Positions 44,056 through 52,917 of a DNA stretch of 64,000 nucleotides are shown here, one piece after another (position 1 is the first letter of the stretch; every line of letters starts with the position of its first letter). The position numbers and the translations under genes were made by a program. The stretch spans positions 1 through 64,000 of the forward strand of contig CAJTZW010000002.1 of the NCBI GenBank assembly GCA_910584305.1, in the 5' to 3' direction. This stretch comes from an uncultured Bacilli bacterium (GTDB lineage Bacteria; Bacillota_I; Bacilli_A; RF39; UBA660). Under the pieces are notes generated by a model that was not told the origin of the DNA, did not search any database, and was given only the letters and a program-made list of their open reading frames with translations.

Positions 44056-44898
44056 CTATATATTATCTTTCTCTCCTAATAGTTTTATCTTTTCTGCATT
44101 ATTCAGTATATCAAGTTGATATTTAGCAATGCTACCTAATATTTCAAATCTTTCTTCTTTATCTTTCCCTTCTTTAATTAATTCTGCATTATGTGACTCT
44201 AAATTGGATAACACTGTTAATTCATTTATTGTAGCATAATCTCTAACATTTGAGTTTTTTGCTAATTCTTGGTTAAGTTCTCTCCATCTTTTAGCAGTTG
44301 TATTAAACAAGGCTACATTTAATATGTCAGCTTCTTCTGCATACTTTATCCACTCTCTATCTTTATAATAATCGTTATCAGGTAATATATAGTTTTTAAT
44401 AGCATTCGTATGAATTAGGTAGTTATTTTTTGTTAAAATTCTTTTTACATCCCATTCTCTATTTTGATTCTCTAACTCTTTTAATCTTTGAAACTCTTTT
44501 ATTAAATATAACTTAAATACTGGACTTATGGCGGATGCAAACTCAAACGCTATATCCTTATGTGCATATGTTCCGCCATATTTACCACGTTTTGAATATA
44601 TCCCGATGGCATTTGTCTTTTCACACCACTCAGTCACACTAAGTGTAAAAGTATGAAGCCCGGACCTACCTTTAAACCCGTCGAATTCGACGGAATTAAA
44701 ATTTGGATTATATATTGATTCCCAAGTTCCCAAAAATTCCAAAGTGATTCTATTTCTTAACCAGTTTCTTATAACATCATCTGATGCAGATTTTCCATCT
44801 TTAAATTTTGTAAAATCGGAAATACAAATATAATCATTATCATTCATATTTGTAATATTCACTTTAATATTTTGAACTTCAATTATCTTGTTTGCCAT
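44056..44898 (-). CDS. KilA-N domain protein
   Basis: 280 residues. KilA-N DNA-binding domain at about 15-125 (DYICISDFTKFKDG, NWLRNRITLEFLGTWE, then YGGTYAHKDIAFEFASAISPVFKLYLIKEF), followed by a helical C-terminal region ending in KIKLLGEKD. KilA-N proteins are typical of phages and islands. First gene of the third cassette. Ribosome binding site AAGAGGC. Confidence 0.88.
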   Translation of the reverse strand: MANKIIEVQNIKVNITNMNDNDYICISDFTKFKDGKSASDDVIRNWLRNRITLEFLGTWESIYNPNFNSVEFDGFKGRSGLHTFTLSVTEWCEKTNAIGIYSKRGKYGGTYAHKDIAFEFASAISPVFKLYLIKEFQRLKELENQNREWDVKRILTKNNYLIHTNAIKNYILPDNDYYKDREWIKYAEEADILNVALFNTTAKRWRELNQELAKNSNVRDYATINELTVLSNLESHNAELIKEGKDKEERFEILGSIAKYQLDILNNAEKIKLLGEKDNI

Positions 44899-44978
44899 AT
44901 ATTTGCCTCTTTTCTATATTTTAATATAAATATTGGGGTTAAATGTCGTAATCACCTTCCTAAAGCTATCATAAATAA

Positions 44979-45013
44979 CACTAAAATTACTATACTTTTA
45001 TCAAATTTTAGTG
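44979..45013 (-). terminator. Possible terminator upstream of the KilA-N cassette
   Basis: CACTAAAATT and AATTTTAGTG form a 10-bp stem with a 15-nt loop; the tail TTATTT is weak. The rest of the 44899-45111 gap shows nothing firm. Confidence 0.4.
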
Positions 45014-45111
45014 ATTTTAACAATTTTTTATTAAAACTATGCAAGGTATAAAATCAAATAAATCATTTATTCATATAGGTTTTGTAGTGTTCTTAATTAA
45101 ATCGTAATCAA

Positions 45112-45150
45112 TCAGTTTATTGTCGAATTTTTTCGGCCATCATTATTCAT
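45112..45150 (-). pseudogene. Decayed rbgA 5' end, R3
   Basis: Frame from ATG 45150 reads MNNDGRKNSTIN and then TGA where rbgA has the Trp codon TGG. The bases CGACAATAAACTG equal rbgA exactly and similarity ends there. It is the most decayed and probably oldest scar. It overlaps the end of the CYTH-like gene. Confidence 0.8.
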
Positions 45151-45616
45151 TTGTTTCACTTATATACTTACTTAATTCTAATAAAAATTCCTGCTCTGAT
45201 AACTTACTTAAATACTTATCAAAGGCCAAAGGAGAATTAGTAATCTCTGCTTCCATCCAACTTTCTATCTTGTAACTATTCATTTCATCAATCGAATTAA
45301 ATTTTATTTCTACCCTGATTAGTCCTTCATATTTATCTAAATACTTTTTTATAGAAACTCTATCATCATCCAAATATAAATAACTATCTCTTATGATTTT
45401 TGAATATGCCTCTTTTTTTAATTTATTAAATTCTTCTTCTGAGATATTTGTTTTTGCTATAATAACATTGTCTTTGTCTAAAATTTCTTTTTCTAACATA
45501 TTATTTTTACTTTGTATTCTTAAATTATCATTTATATAGTATCTTTCATATCTAATAGGACTATTAATATTCACTTTATCCAATGATTGAATAATAAATC
45601 TTCTAGTTAATCGCAT
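45143..45616 (-). CDS. Diverged CYTH-domain protein
   Basis: 157 residues. The run from RYYINDNLRIQ to EGLIRVEIKFNSIDEM, ESWMEAEITNSPLAFDKYLS follows the CYTH beta-tunnel pattern (RxRxxxxxY, then ExE, then WxGxEVT). The diagnostic N-terminal ExExK is missing (it reads LTRRFII), and several charged tunnel residues are replaced. CYTH enzymes act on triphosphates; this one may be inactive. Its last codons (SETNE) overlap the rbgA-like scar R3, which suggests it was the original upstream neighbour of rbgA or cargo of an older cassette. Confidence 0.55.
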   Translation of the reverse strand: MRLTRRFIIQSLDKVNINSPIRYERYYINDNLRIQSKNNMLEKEILDKDNVIIAKTNISEEEFNKLKKEAYSKIIRDSYLYLDDDRVSIKKYLDKYEGLIRVEIKFNSIDEMNSYKIESWMEAEITNSPLAFDKYLSKLSEQEFLLELSKYISETNE

Positions 45617-45823
45617 GATATTTTCTCTCCCATCTTATCTATACAAATTTTCTATGTATAAAATTCATTTATAAGCATATCTATGAATAATATTATATCA
45701 TGAATTATATACTTTTAGGGTTTAATTTATATAACTTGTTTCTTATTTACAGGTAATTTCTGTTAATGGTTATTCCCCTAATCTATTTATTTCTATTTTT
45801 AAAGATTACATAATAACAATTTC

Positions 45824-45851
45824 TAAAAAGAAAAGACCACTGTTTTTGGTC
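45824..45851 (-). terminator. Terminator after the HipA-like gene
   Basis: GACCA (45835-45839) with TGGTC (45847-45851), then TTTTCTTTTT on the minus strand. Confidence 0.7.
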
Positions 45852-45857
45852 AATCGT

Positions 45858-46712
45858 CTAATAGATTATTTCATTTTTTTTTGCGATCTTTTGCAGCATC
45901 ATCTTTTTTCTTTTTTCATCGTACTCATTGAATCTATCTTTTAGTTCACTTGAAATTATAATTCCATTCCTATCTTCTATTTCTGTTAATGCCACATTCA
46001 TGTTCAAATCCATCATTTTTTCAAAGTATTGCCTCATTATTTTACTTTTTCTTATTAATCTAGCTATAAATTCGCAATTTATTAATAAATAATCTCCATC
46101 ATTTTTTCTAAATAACTTATCAGTATATATTTCTCTATCAACAAAATCAAAGGAACTTTCATAATCATAAAGGGTTGTCAAATGTAACGCCCCATTTACC
46201 CTTTTACACAAAACATTAGCATCTCTATCACCTAGATTGGTATAGAAATTACGTACTATATATTTTGCAAGCTCCTCTTCTAGTGGATCATTTTTATATA
46301 AGAATGGTGAACTTAATATTCTTCGTATTCTTTTCAATTCATCTTTTGTTAGCTGATAAGATTGAACATATTCTACACCTTTCTTTCTATAATTTTCACT
46401 TAATAGACCACATATCCCTTTCTCATCTGATGCTAATGTATATTCTACTGTATCAAGTCCTATATATTTTGATATGTATTCTCCAAGAAATTCTAATACA
46501 ACTCTTATAGCTGCACGAGTTTCCTTATAATAATATTTCTTATTTTCTACTTGTATCCAATGGTTATATATTCCTAACACATATGCAGGGATACTCAATT
46601 CCCTAGCTAAAGCTTATGAAGCTTCAATTTTTTTGTGTCTTGTTATGTCAATTGCCCTTAGTGGTCTTGTACTAGAAATACCCACTTGATATACTTTTTC
46701 TTCATTTCCCAT
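45858..46712 (-). pseudogene. HipA-like kinase gene interrupted by an in-frame TAA
   Basis: A single frame from ATG 46712 to 45858 is broken only by TAA at 46614-46616 (codon 33). Upstream it reads MGNEEKVYQVGISSTRPLR...KIEAS; after the stop it continues ALARELSIPAYVLGIY without a shift. The downstream part has DRDANVL and LYDYESSF, which look like the catalytic-loop Asp-Asn and the Mg-binding Asp of HipA-type kinases. The downstream piece alone has only a TTG start with no ribosome binding site. It is thus a fresh nonsense pseudogene or, less likely, a recoded gene. Confidence 0.65.
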
Positions 46713-46737
46713 AAAAAACTCCCTCTTTATTGGGAGT
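46713..46737 (-). terminator. Terminator-like hairpin over the HipA-like ribosome binding site
   Basis: Minus strand ACTCCC (46732-46737) pairs with GGGAGT (46718-46723), followed by TTTTTT and directly by the ATG at 46712. The 3' arm contains the Shine-Dalgarno GAGGGAG, so it could both terminate and block translation. Confidence 0.55.
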
Positions 46738-46825
46738 TATTATAACACTATTTTTGAAATTGTAAAATATTTTTGTGTTAGGATGGGTTTGGAAGATACC
46801 CAAACGAATCATTATTCATATTGTT

Positions 46826-46975
46826 TCAAATACTATTTCTTATCTTTTCAAAGATTTTATCGACTACTAATTTTTGTTGATACGATGTATCGTAAAAATT
46901 AATACCATTATCTTTACATAATTCTTTGTATTCTTTACTTCTGTCTATCCAATTTTTACAATTCTCTTTCCTACA
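46826..46975 (-). pseudogene. C-terminal remnant, P-loop kinase-like
   Basis: A 49-codon open stretch directly in frame after the TAG of the Dabb gene, with NWIDRSKEYKELCKDNG and NFYDTSYQQK. This resembles the C-terminus of small AAA_18-type kinases. No start codon or ribosome binding site of its own. Confidence 0.35.
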
Positions 46976-47272
46976 CTATTTCGACAAACTACAATCAAAA
47001 ATAGTTTTATCCATTATATATTTTCCATAGTCTCTTTTCCATTTTTTATGTATCTCTGAATTATCAAATGTTTTTAGTGCGTTATTGGTCAAATGCATTT
47101 CTATCATTATATCATGTCTGTTTGGCAAAGTTGAATTTGAAATTTCTATACGAACACTATCAATGCCTTCTATTTTTAAGGCCTCTTCAAATAACTCATT
47201 TATAGGTTCAAATAGTTCTTTCTTATTTATATTATCTTTAAATTTTACAATTATATAATGTTTTATTTTCAT
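46976..47272 (-). CDS. Dabb-domain (stress-responsive A/B barrel) protein
   Basis: 98 residues. HYIIVKFKDNINKKE at the start, a central SVRIEISNSTLPNRHDIMIEM strand pair and TFDNSEIHKKWKRDYGKYI fit the dimeric alpha/beta barrel family. Members are small, of mixed or unknown function. The stop is TAG. Confidence 0.75.
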   Translation of the reverse strand: MKIKHYIIVKFKDNINKKELFEPINELFEEALKIEGIDSVRIEISNSTLPNRHDIMIEMHLTNNALKTFDNSEIHKKWKRDYGKYIMDKTIFDCSLSK

Positions 47273-47336
47273 GATTTCTATTTTCCTTTTCTATTTTCTT
47301 CAAAATAAGGTATTGTATAGTTTTATATTCTTTATA

Positions 47337-48989
47337 CTACCCTTCCAAACTCTTTATTTTTTGTTTTTCTTTTTCTTCTGTATTTTTAATAGTTTCAAGC
47401 ATTTCCTCTAATTCCCAATTTTTACTGGTGATTTGATATTCAATGCTAGAAAACTCTTTCATAATGTCATCTGTTTCTTGATAGCGATCCATGTCATAAT
47501 AAAATTCTACTATAAATTCTTGTTTTAGATCTTGTAACTGTTTCATTGAATCTTGTAATACTTCTTGTGTTTTCTTAATACATGATTTTTGATGTTTTAG
47601 ACTCTCCTTGATTGTTTTATAAGTAATATAGTTGATATCTTTATTTTCTTTTCGAATTACTTTTCTCATATTTCGAATTCTATTATTTAAGATAATTGTG
47701 CTTCCTAAAATTCCAACAAATTTATTTTTAAAGAGTGATAATGGAAGCAGGCTCAGTCCTATGTCAATTGTTTTTGATAGAAAATTATGAAGTCCAGTAA
47801 CAAGTGTTGGTCTTTTTCTCATAATTTCAGCTTGATTGAATAGCTTTTTTAATTCATCTATATCACATTCTTGTTCTTTAATATTTTCTTCAATTGATGT
47901 TTTTAATATATTCAATTCCTTTTCTGTCACAAGGAAGTCTTCTTCTATTTTTTGTTTTTTTAACTTAGATAGTTCCGTATCACATTTTTGTGACAATTGA
48001 TTGATTTCTTCTCCACTATATCTTAAATTGTAGGGATCTATTTCTTCAATATGTTCTAGTTCACGGATTGGTTTATTCTCATTTTCTTTTACCACTTCCT
48101 GATACTGTAGCTTTAATTCTTCAATTTCTTCTTTTATGTGCAAAATTTCTTCTTCCTGCTCATCTTCATCCTTTACTTGTTCTGGTATAATAAGTAGTGT
48201 TTTATCTAGTTCCCTTAATTGCTCCGTTATTTGTGTTATTTTTGCATATACACTTTCTTCAGGTTCTAGTTGTATATCTTCCTGAATGAATTTGCTTTTA
48301 TGTACTTTTTTGATTGGTTCTACGGTATTAGTTCCCCCTTGGCCTAACCATTTGTTTTTACTATCTTCATTTACAGTTTCTTTTATACTCTGCCCTTGCT
48401 CTTTATCTTCTAAGGGTTTCAAAGGTGTTTTCTTTTTTTCTTTCTCTATATCTATGGCAAATCCCTTTAACTTTGACTTTTTGGTAGGTACCTCTACTTC
48501 TTTTTTTATTTCCTCTTTTGGCTCTTCTTGAAGAGAAAACTCTTTACTATCTTCTTCGGATTGTTTTTCTAGGATATCATTTTCTATATTTTGGAGTTGT
48601 TCTTCTTTTTTATATTCATCTTCTTTGATTTCATTTGACTCAACTTTTTTTGTTAAAATTTCTTGTTCTACTTCCTTTATTTCTTCTTTTAACTCTTCAT
48701 TAGTACGTGATTCTTTTATCTCTATTTTCTTCAATTTTTCTGTTTTAAAAGATTCTGTACATATATATTCTATGGCAGCAAATAGCATTCCGAAAGTGAA
48801 CTTTAAAGAATTTTTAAATCTTGTCGTAACAGCATGAATTGTAATCATTTCTTTTTCCTTTTTTTCTTCTGCGCATTTTTGTTTTAAAAATTCTTCTTCT
48901 TTTTCTTTTACTTCTTTTTCTTTTCTTATTTTTTCTATTTGGAGTTTCCACTCCTTAATTCTGTTTTTTAGGCTCCCCTTTTCACCCAT
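47337..48989 (-). CDS. Large coiled-coil protein with short hydrophobic segments
   Basis: 550 residues from the ATG at 48989 (GAGGTGA upstream). Not recognised. Strongly charged Glu/Lys coiled coils at both ends; a moderately hydrophobic stretch near 60-80 (FTFGMLFAAIEYI) and another near 400-430 (SLLPLSLFKNKFVGILGSTIIL) may touch the membrane. Low-complexity acidic middle. Structural role possible, as for the 33-35 kb coiled-coil genes, though they are not similar in detail. Confidence 0.55.
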   Translation of the reverse strand: MGEKGSLKNRIKEWKLQIEKIRKEKEVKEKEEEFLKQKCAEEKKEKEMITIHAVTTRFKNSLKFTFGMLFAAIEYICTESFKTEKLKKIEIKESRTNEELKEEIKEVEQEILTKKVESNEIKEDEYKKEEQLQNIENDILEKQSEEDSKEFSLQEEPKEEIKKEVEVPTKKSKLKGFAIDIEKEKKKTPLKPLEDKEQGQSIKETVNEDSKNKWLGQGGTNTVEPIKKVHKSKFIQEDIQLEPEESVYAKITQITEQLRELDKTLLIIPEQVKDEDEQEEEILHIKEEIEELKLQYQEVVKENENKPIRELEHIEEIDPYNLRYSGEEINQLSQKCDTELSKLKKQKIEEDFLVTEKELNILKTSIEENIKEQECDIDELKKLFNQAEIMRKRPTLVTGLHNFLSKTIDIGLSLLPLSLFKNKFVGILGSTIILNNRIRNMRKVIRKENKDINYITYKTIKESLKHQKSCIKKTQEVLQDSMKQLQDLKQEFIVEFYYDMDRYQETDDIMKEFSSIEYQITSKNWELEEMLETIKNTEEKEKQKIKSLEG

Positions 48990-49036
48990 ATACAATCACC
49001 TCATTTATTTTAACATAAAAAAAGAATAAACAAAAG

Positions 49037-49822
49037 TTATTCCTTACATAAACTGTATAGTTTGGCTATAATGACTTGTGATAATGGAGCTCGATACAAA
49101 AATTTGCCTGATTCGTTTTCAATTGCTAGTATAATTTGTTTTACAATTGCGTCTACCCTTTTTCTCTCTAAAAAATTATGTATAAAACTTTCTCGGTTAC
49201 GGATTGTCTGTATTTGGGATTTAAAGTAACTATCTATATTCATTTTCCCATATTTATTTTCAAACATCACTTGATTAAATCCAGTATAGTAAAAACCAGG
49301 TTCTATTAAACAGACTTGAATGTCTACATCCAACATATCTATTTCTTTCTTTAATATTTCAGCAATCTTAATCAAGCTAGCTTTTGTGGAAGCATAACTT
49401 CCGATAAAACGCATTGGATAAATACCCGCAAGAGAACTCATAATAATTATCTTACCTTTTTTCTTTTTAAACATGGATTTAAACACATTCTGAATTAATT
49501 CTAATGTTGCAAATACATTTACTTCATAATTATCGCGTACTAAATTGGTATCAATCTCTGTCAAGCTTCCTCCATAACTGACTGCAGCATTACAAATTAG
49601 GATATCTATATCTAATCCATCTATTTTATCTCTATCTTCTTTTTTTGTAACATCTAATACAAAGCTTTTTACATTAGTGTCATCTTTATATATTCTTTGC
49701 ATTGACTCTAGTTGTTTTTCGTTATGTACGGTCGCATAAATTTTATATTCTTGTTCTTTTAGTTTATCAATTGTAGCTTTTGCAAGTCCACTGCGAGCCC
49801 CTGTAAATAATATTGTTTTCAT
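49037..49822 (-). CDS. Short-chain dehydrogenase/reductase
   Basis: 261 residues. TGARSGLAKA cofactor loop (6-15), CNAAVSYGG, SSLAG with catalytic Ser, and SYASTKASL (YxxxK). The C-terminus ends with KFLYRAPLSQVIIAKLYSL, as in the membrane-associated SDRs that act on lipids. It lies 72 nt after a GT8 gene, beyond a terminator; it may be reached by read-through. Confidence 0.82.
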   Translation of the reverse strand: MKTILFTGARSGLAKATIDKLKEQEYKIYATVHNEKQLESMQRIYKDDTNVKSFVLDVTKKEDRDKIDGLDIDILICNAAVSYGGSLTEIDTNLVRDNYEVNVFATLELIQNVFKSMFKKKKGKIIIMSSLAGIYPMRFIGSYASTKASLIKIAEILKKEIDMLDVDIQVCLIEPGFYYTGFNQVMFENKYGKMNIDSYFKSQIQTIRNRESFIHNFLERKRVDAIVKQIILAIENESGKFLYRAPLSQVIIAKLYSLCKE

Positions 49823-49842
49823 ATCCTCACCACTTTTAGTAT

Positions 49843-49869
49843 AAAAAAAATTAGGTATTATATACCTAA
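49843..49869 (-). terminator. Terminator after the GT8 gene
   Basis: TTAGGTAT-3 nt-ATACCTAA, then TTTTTTTT on the minus strand. Confidence 0.85.
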
Positions 49870-49894
49870 TAAGTTTATTTTTATATTCGATGAT

Positions 49895-50860
49895 TTACAT
49901 ATTTTTATCTTTTTTATAAAGAAGCTTTTTTATATTTTCTTGAATATACTTAGGAACATAAAGCCTGCAGGAATCCATTATTTTAAACAATTGTGGATGA
50001 ATATTTGCATAAATAATATTACTCTTTTCTAAAGTATATGTACCAAATATCTCTTTTAAATATGTCAGATATATTTGTTGATATGGATGAATTTTATTTT
50101 CTTCCCAGGTGCGAACTCCGAAAAAAGGAGTTGCATGTAATATGATAGGATTTTCCCTAGCATAATTATATTCCTCTTTATTATAAAATTGGCAATCACA
50201 TGGTTTTAAAAATTTTTTTTTAAATTTTTTATAATTCATGTAAATATCATATGGAAATAGATTATATTCTAGAGGTAATACTTCTATATGATTTTGAAAT
50301 GCAATATTTATAATATCCTGATCAGGGAAAAATAAAGGGTAATCCTTTTTTATAACTTCAATTATCTTATCATATCCCTTAATATTATCCCACATGTTAA
50401 AATAATTGACTAGTATTGGACATAAATTATTCAAATAGTCTTTACTCAAACGGTCCTTTACTGCCACTATAGCCTCTTTTTGTTTTTTGTTAGCAAATTT
50501 TTCTAAACTACCCACAATAATGGTATCACTATCCAAATACAGAAGGGAATCTGGACAATCAAAAATTATTTCTTGCAAAAATAATCTAGCATTTGGAATC
50601 CTTGCACCTCTCCAATTTGGAATCTTTAACTGTTCAATTTTCTTATTTACAGAATCAGCAGAGTATTTCTTTAAATTGGTATTTGGAAATAAAGACATAG
50701 TTTCTTCTAATAACTTAAAATGCGTTTCAGACAATCCATCATAAATTAAATAGATTGTAATATCTAAGTTGGTATTATTTTTTAGAAGCGAATATATTGA
50801 AACCATCATAGGCTGAAAATATGATTGGTCAATAGTATAACATACATTTAACTTACCCAA
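49895..50860 (-). CDS. Family 8 glycosyltransferase
   Basis: 322 residues from a TTG at 50860, which has AAAGGAGG ~10 nt upstream; the ATG at 50935 would lie upstream of the likely transcription start. GT8 motifs: LNVCYTIDQSYFQPMMVS at the N-terminus, LYLDSDTIIVGSL (DxD, metal and UDP-sugar), FPDQDIINIAF and a C-terminal HATPFFG. Such enzymes add hexoses to lipopolysaccharide or surface lipids and proteins. Confidence 0.85.
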   Translation of the reverse strand: MGKLNVCYTIDQSYFQPMMVSIYSLLKNNTNLDITIYLIYDGLSETHFKLLEETMSLFPNTNLKKYSADSVNKKIEQLKIPNWRGARIPNARLFLQEIIFDCPDSLLYLDSDTIIVGSLEKFANKKQKEAIVAVKDRLSKDYLNNLCPILVNYFNMWDNIKGYDKIIEVIKKDYPLFFPDQDIINIAFQNHIEVLPLEYNLFPYDIYMNYKKFKKKFLKPCDCQFYNKEEYNYARENPIILHATPFFGVRTWEENKIHPYQQIYLTYLKEIFGTYTLEKSNIIYANIHPQLFKIMDSCRLYVPKYIQENIKKLLYKKDKNM

Positions 50861-50888
50861 TTTGTAACTTCCTCCTTTTTTTCTGCAT

Positions 50889-50917
50889 ATTCTATCATTA
50901 TAAATCGAATAAGTCAA
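50889..50917 (-). promoter_or_regulatory. Promoter of the GT8 gene
   Basis: Minus strand TTGACT (50912-50917), 17 nt, TAGAAT (50889-50894). It supports the TTG start. Confidence 0.55.
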
Positions 50918-51039
50918 TCTATTATCTCTTGTCATATTTTGGGGAATTTCACTTCTATATCAATTTATCCAGCGCTAACTAGATAGGTCCGTATATCTAC
51001 TATAATTAGGTATCACTATAAGTTTATATTAACCTAATT

Positions 51040-51270
51040 TTATTCTCTATTGCTTTTTATATTTTGTAGTTCAAAACGGTATATTTGCCCATTCTTATTT
51101 ACTTTGTCAGTAAATAAATTCATTGGGCGAACCCATAAGGGACTATTTTCATATAGTCCTCTATATACTACATATTTTTCTAATGTTTCGCTATGTGTTG
51201 CAATATCTTCTACAATATATAAATCTCCTTTATAATGTTTATAGATTCTTTTTATTTTAACTTCTTGCAT
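51040..51270 (-). CDS. DUF1653 protein
   Basis: 76 residues: YKHYKGDLYIVEDIATHSET, VVYRGLY, PLWVRPMNLFTDKV is the full family pattern (a small SH3-like barrel). Function unknown. It follows fhs by 21 nt on the same strand. The gap 50936-51039 has an imperfect ACCTAATT repeat that could end the transcript. Confidence 0.88.
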   Translation of the reverse strand: MQEVKIKRIYKHYKGDLYIVEDIATHSETLEKYVVYRGLYENSPLWVRPMNLFTDKVNKNGQIYRFELQNIKSNRE

Positions 51271-51291
51271 ATTTTACTCCTTCTACTATTT

Positions 51292-52905
51292 TTATCTTAA
51301 GCCATCTATATTTCCTTGGTTATCTATTTTCATGTCTAAATATGCAGCATTTTTAGAAAGGCCTGGCATAGTCATAATGCTACCCATATACACAATAATA
51401 AATCCTGCTCCATTGGATACTGAGATATCGGTAACTTTCATGGAGAAATTCTTTGGATGCCCCAACTTTTTTGCATCATCACTAAGTGAGTATTGTGTCT
51501 TTGCTATACAAATTGGCAATTGATACATATTCCATTCTGTCAGTTGTTTTATTTTAGAAAGTGCTTTCTCACTATATTCTACTTTTGCGGCACAGAATAT
51601 TTCCTTACATATCACTTCTATCTTTTCTTTGATAGAAGATTCTATTTTGTATAGTTCATAATAATTACTTATTTGGTTACAATTACCAATAACTTTTTGA
51701 GCCAAATCGATAGCTCCATTACTTCCGTCTTGGTATGTACTGCATATAGAAGATGGGCAACCCAATTTCTTTACATACTCGCAAATGGATTCTTGGTCTT
51801 CTTTTGTATCATTAGAAAAGGCATTGATACATACAATAATATTTTTCGTATATTTTTGTAAATTTTCAATATGTACTTTTACATTTTCTAATCCTTTTTC
51901 TAAAGAACCCTCCCCATGATGCTTAATAGCTCTTACTGTTACATTCATAATAATAGTATCTGGTAATCTTTGAATATTCCTACCTTTGATATCTAAAAAT
52001 TTAAGTGCCCCTAAATCCGCACCAAATCCTGCTTCTGTTACAACATAATCTGCCAGTTGTAAGGCTAAATTGGTGGCAATTACAGAACTGCATCCATGGG
52101 CAATATTCGCAAATGGACCTCCATGAATTAGGACTGGGTTATGTTCTAATGTTTGCACCAAATTTGGCTTAATAGCGTCTTTAAGTGTAATTAGTAAAGC
52201 ATCTACACATTGCAATTCTTTTACAAATACTGGATTTCCATCTTTATTTTTTCCAACGAGTATATTCCCAAGTCTACTTCGAAGATCTTCTAAATTTTTA
52301 CTTAAGCATAAGATTGCCATAACCTCAGAAGCAGTTGTGATCTGAAAATAGTCTTTTCTTCCATTTTGTAAAACAACTTCTCTTAATGCTCTATCGTTGA
52401 TATCCAAGCATCTCTTTACATAAATCTCATTTGGGTCTAGCTGTAAGGCATTTCCTTGAAACATATGATTATCTATAATCGCACATAATAAATTATTACA
52501 AGTAGTAATTGCATGAATATCTCCTGTAAAATGTAAATTAATATCTTCCATAGGAATTACCTGTGCATATCCTCCACCAGTAGCCCCTCCTTTGATTCCA
52601 AAAACAGGTCCTAAAGATGGTTCTCGAAGCGTTGCTATACTTTTATATCCTAATTTGCATAAAGCATCATGAAGTCCAATGGATATTGTCGTCTTTCCTT
52701 CCCCATAGGGCGTTGGATTCATCGATGTTACTAAAATGAGTTTACTTTTTTTATTTTGTGGTAATGTCTTTATAATCTCTAAAGATATTTTTGCTTTATC
52801 TTTCCCATAATACTCTAAATATTCTTCTTCTATCCCAAGAGTATGGACTAAGTTTTGTATTGGAAGTGGTTTTACTTCTCTTGCTATTTCGATATCACTT
52901 TTCAT
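51292..52905 (-). CDS. fhs: Formate-tetrahydrofolate ligase
   Basis: 537 residues from the ATG at 52905 with AAAGGTG upstream. ATP site TPYGEGKTTISIGL (near 66-79), REPSLGPVFGIKGGATGGGYAQV, and NLHFTGDIHAI are signatures. It charges THF with formate, feeding purine, fMet and thymidylate synthesis in anaerobes. Slightly shorter than the usual ~556. Confidence 0.97.
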   Translation of the reverse strand: MKSDIEIAREVKPLPIQNLVHTLGIEEEYLEYYGKDKAKISLEIIKTLPQNKKSKLILVTSMNPTPYGEGKTTISIGLHDALCKLGYKSIATLREPSLGPVFGIKGGATGGGYAQVIPMEDINLHFTGDIHAITTCNNLLCAIIDNHMFQGNALQLDPNEIYVKRCLDINDRALREVVLQNGRKDYFQITTASEVMAILCLSKNLEDLRSRLGNILVGKNKDGNPVFVKELQCVDALLITLKDAIKPNLVQTLEHNPVLIHGGPFANIAHGCSSVIATNLALQLADYVVTEAGFGADLGALKFLDIKGRNIQRLPDTIIMNVTVRAIKHHGEGSLEKGLENVKVHIENLQKYTKNIIVCINAFSNDTKEDQESICEYVKKLGCPSSICSTYQDGSNGAIDLAQKVIGNCNQISNYYELYKIESSIKEKIEVICKEIFCAAKVEYSEKALSKIKQLTEWNMYQLPICIAKTQYSLSDDAKKLGHPKNFSMKVTDISVSNGAGFIIVYMGSIMTMPGLSKNAAYLDMKIDNQGNIDGLR

Positions 52906-52917
52906 ATATATCACCTT

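Noticed and set aside
39510..45150. CRISPR-like reading of the repeated TCGACAAAAT segments
   Set aside because: Only four copies, nearly 2 kb apart, with coding genes between and similarity to the rbgA start; no cas genes.
40087..45616. Prophage
   Set aside because: RhuM and KilA-N domains occur in phages, but there are no structural, packaging, lysis or integrase genes; the cassette-array explanation fits better.
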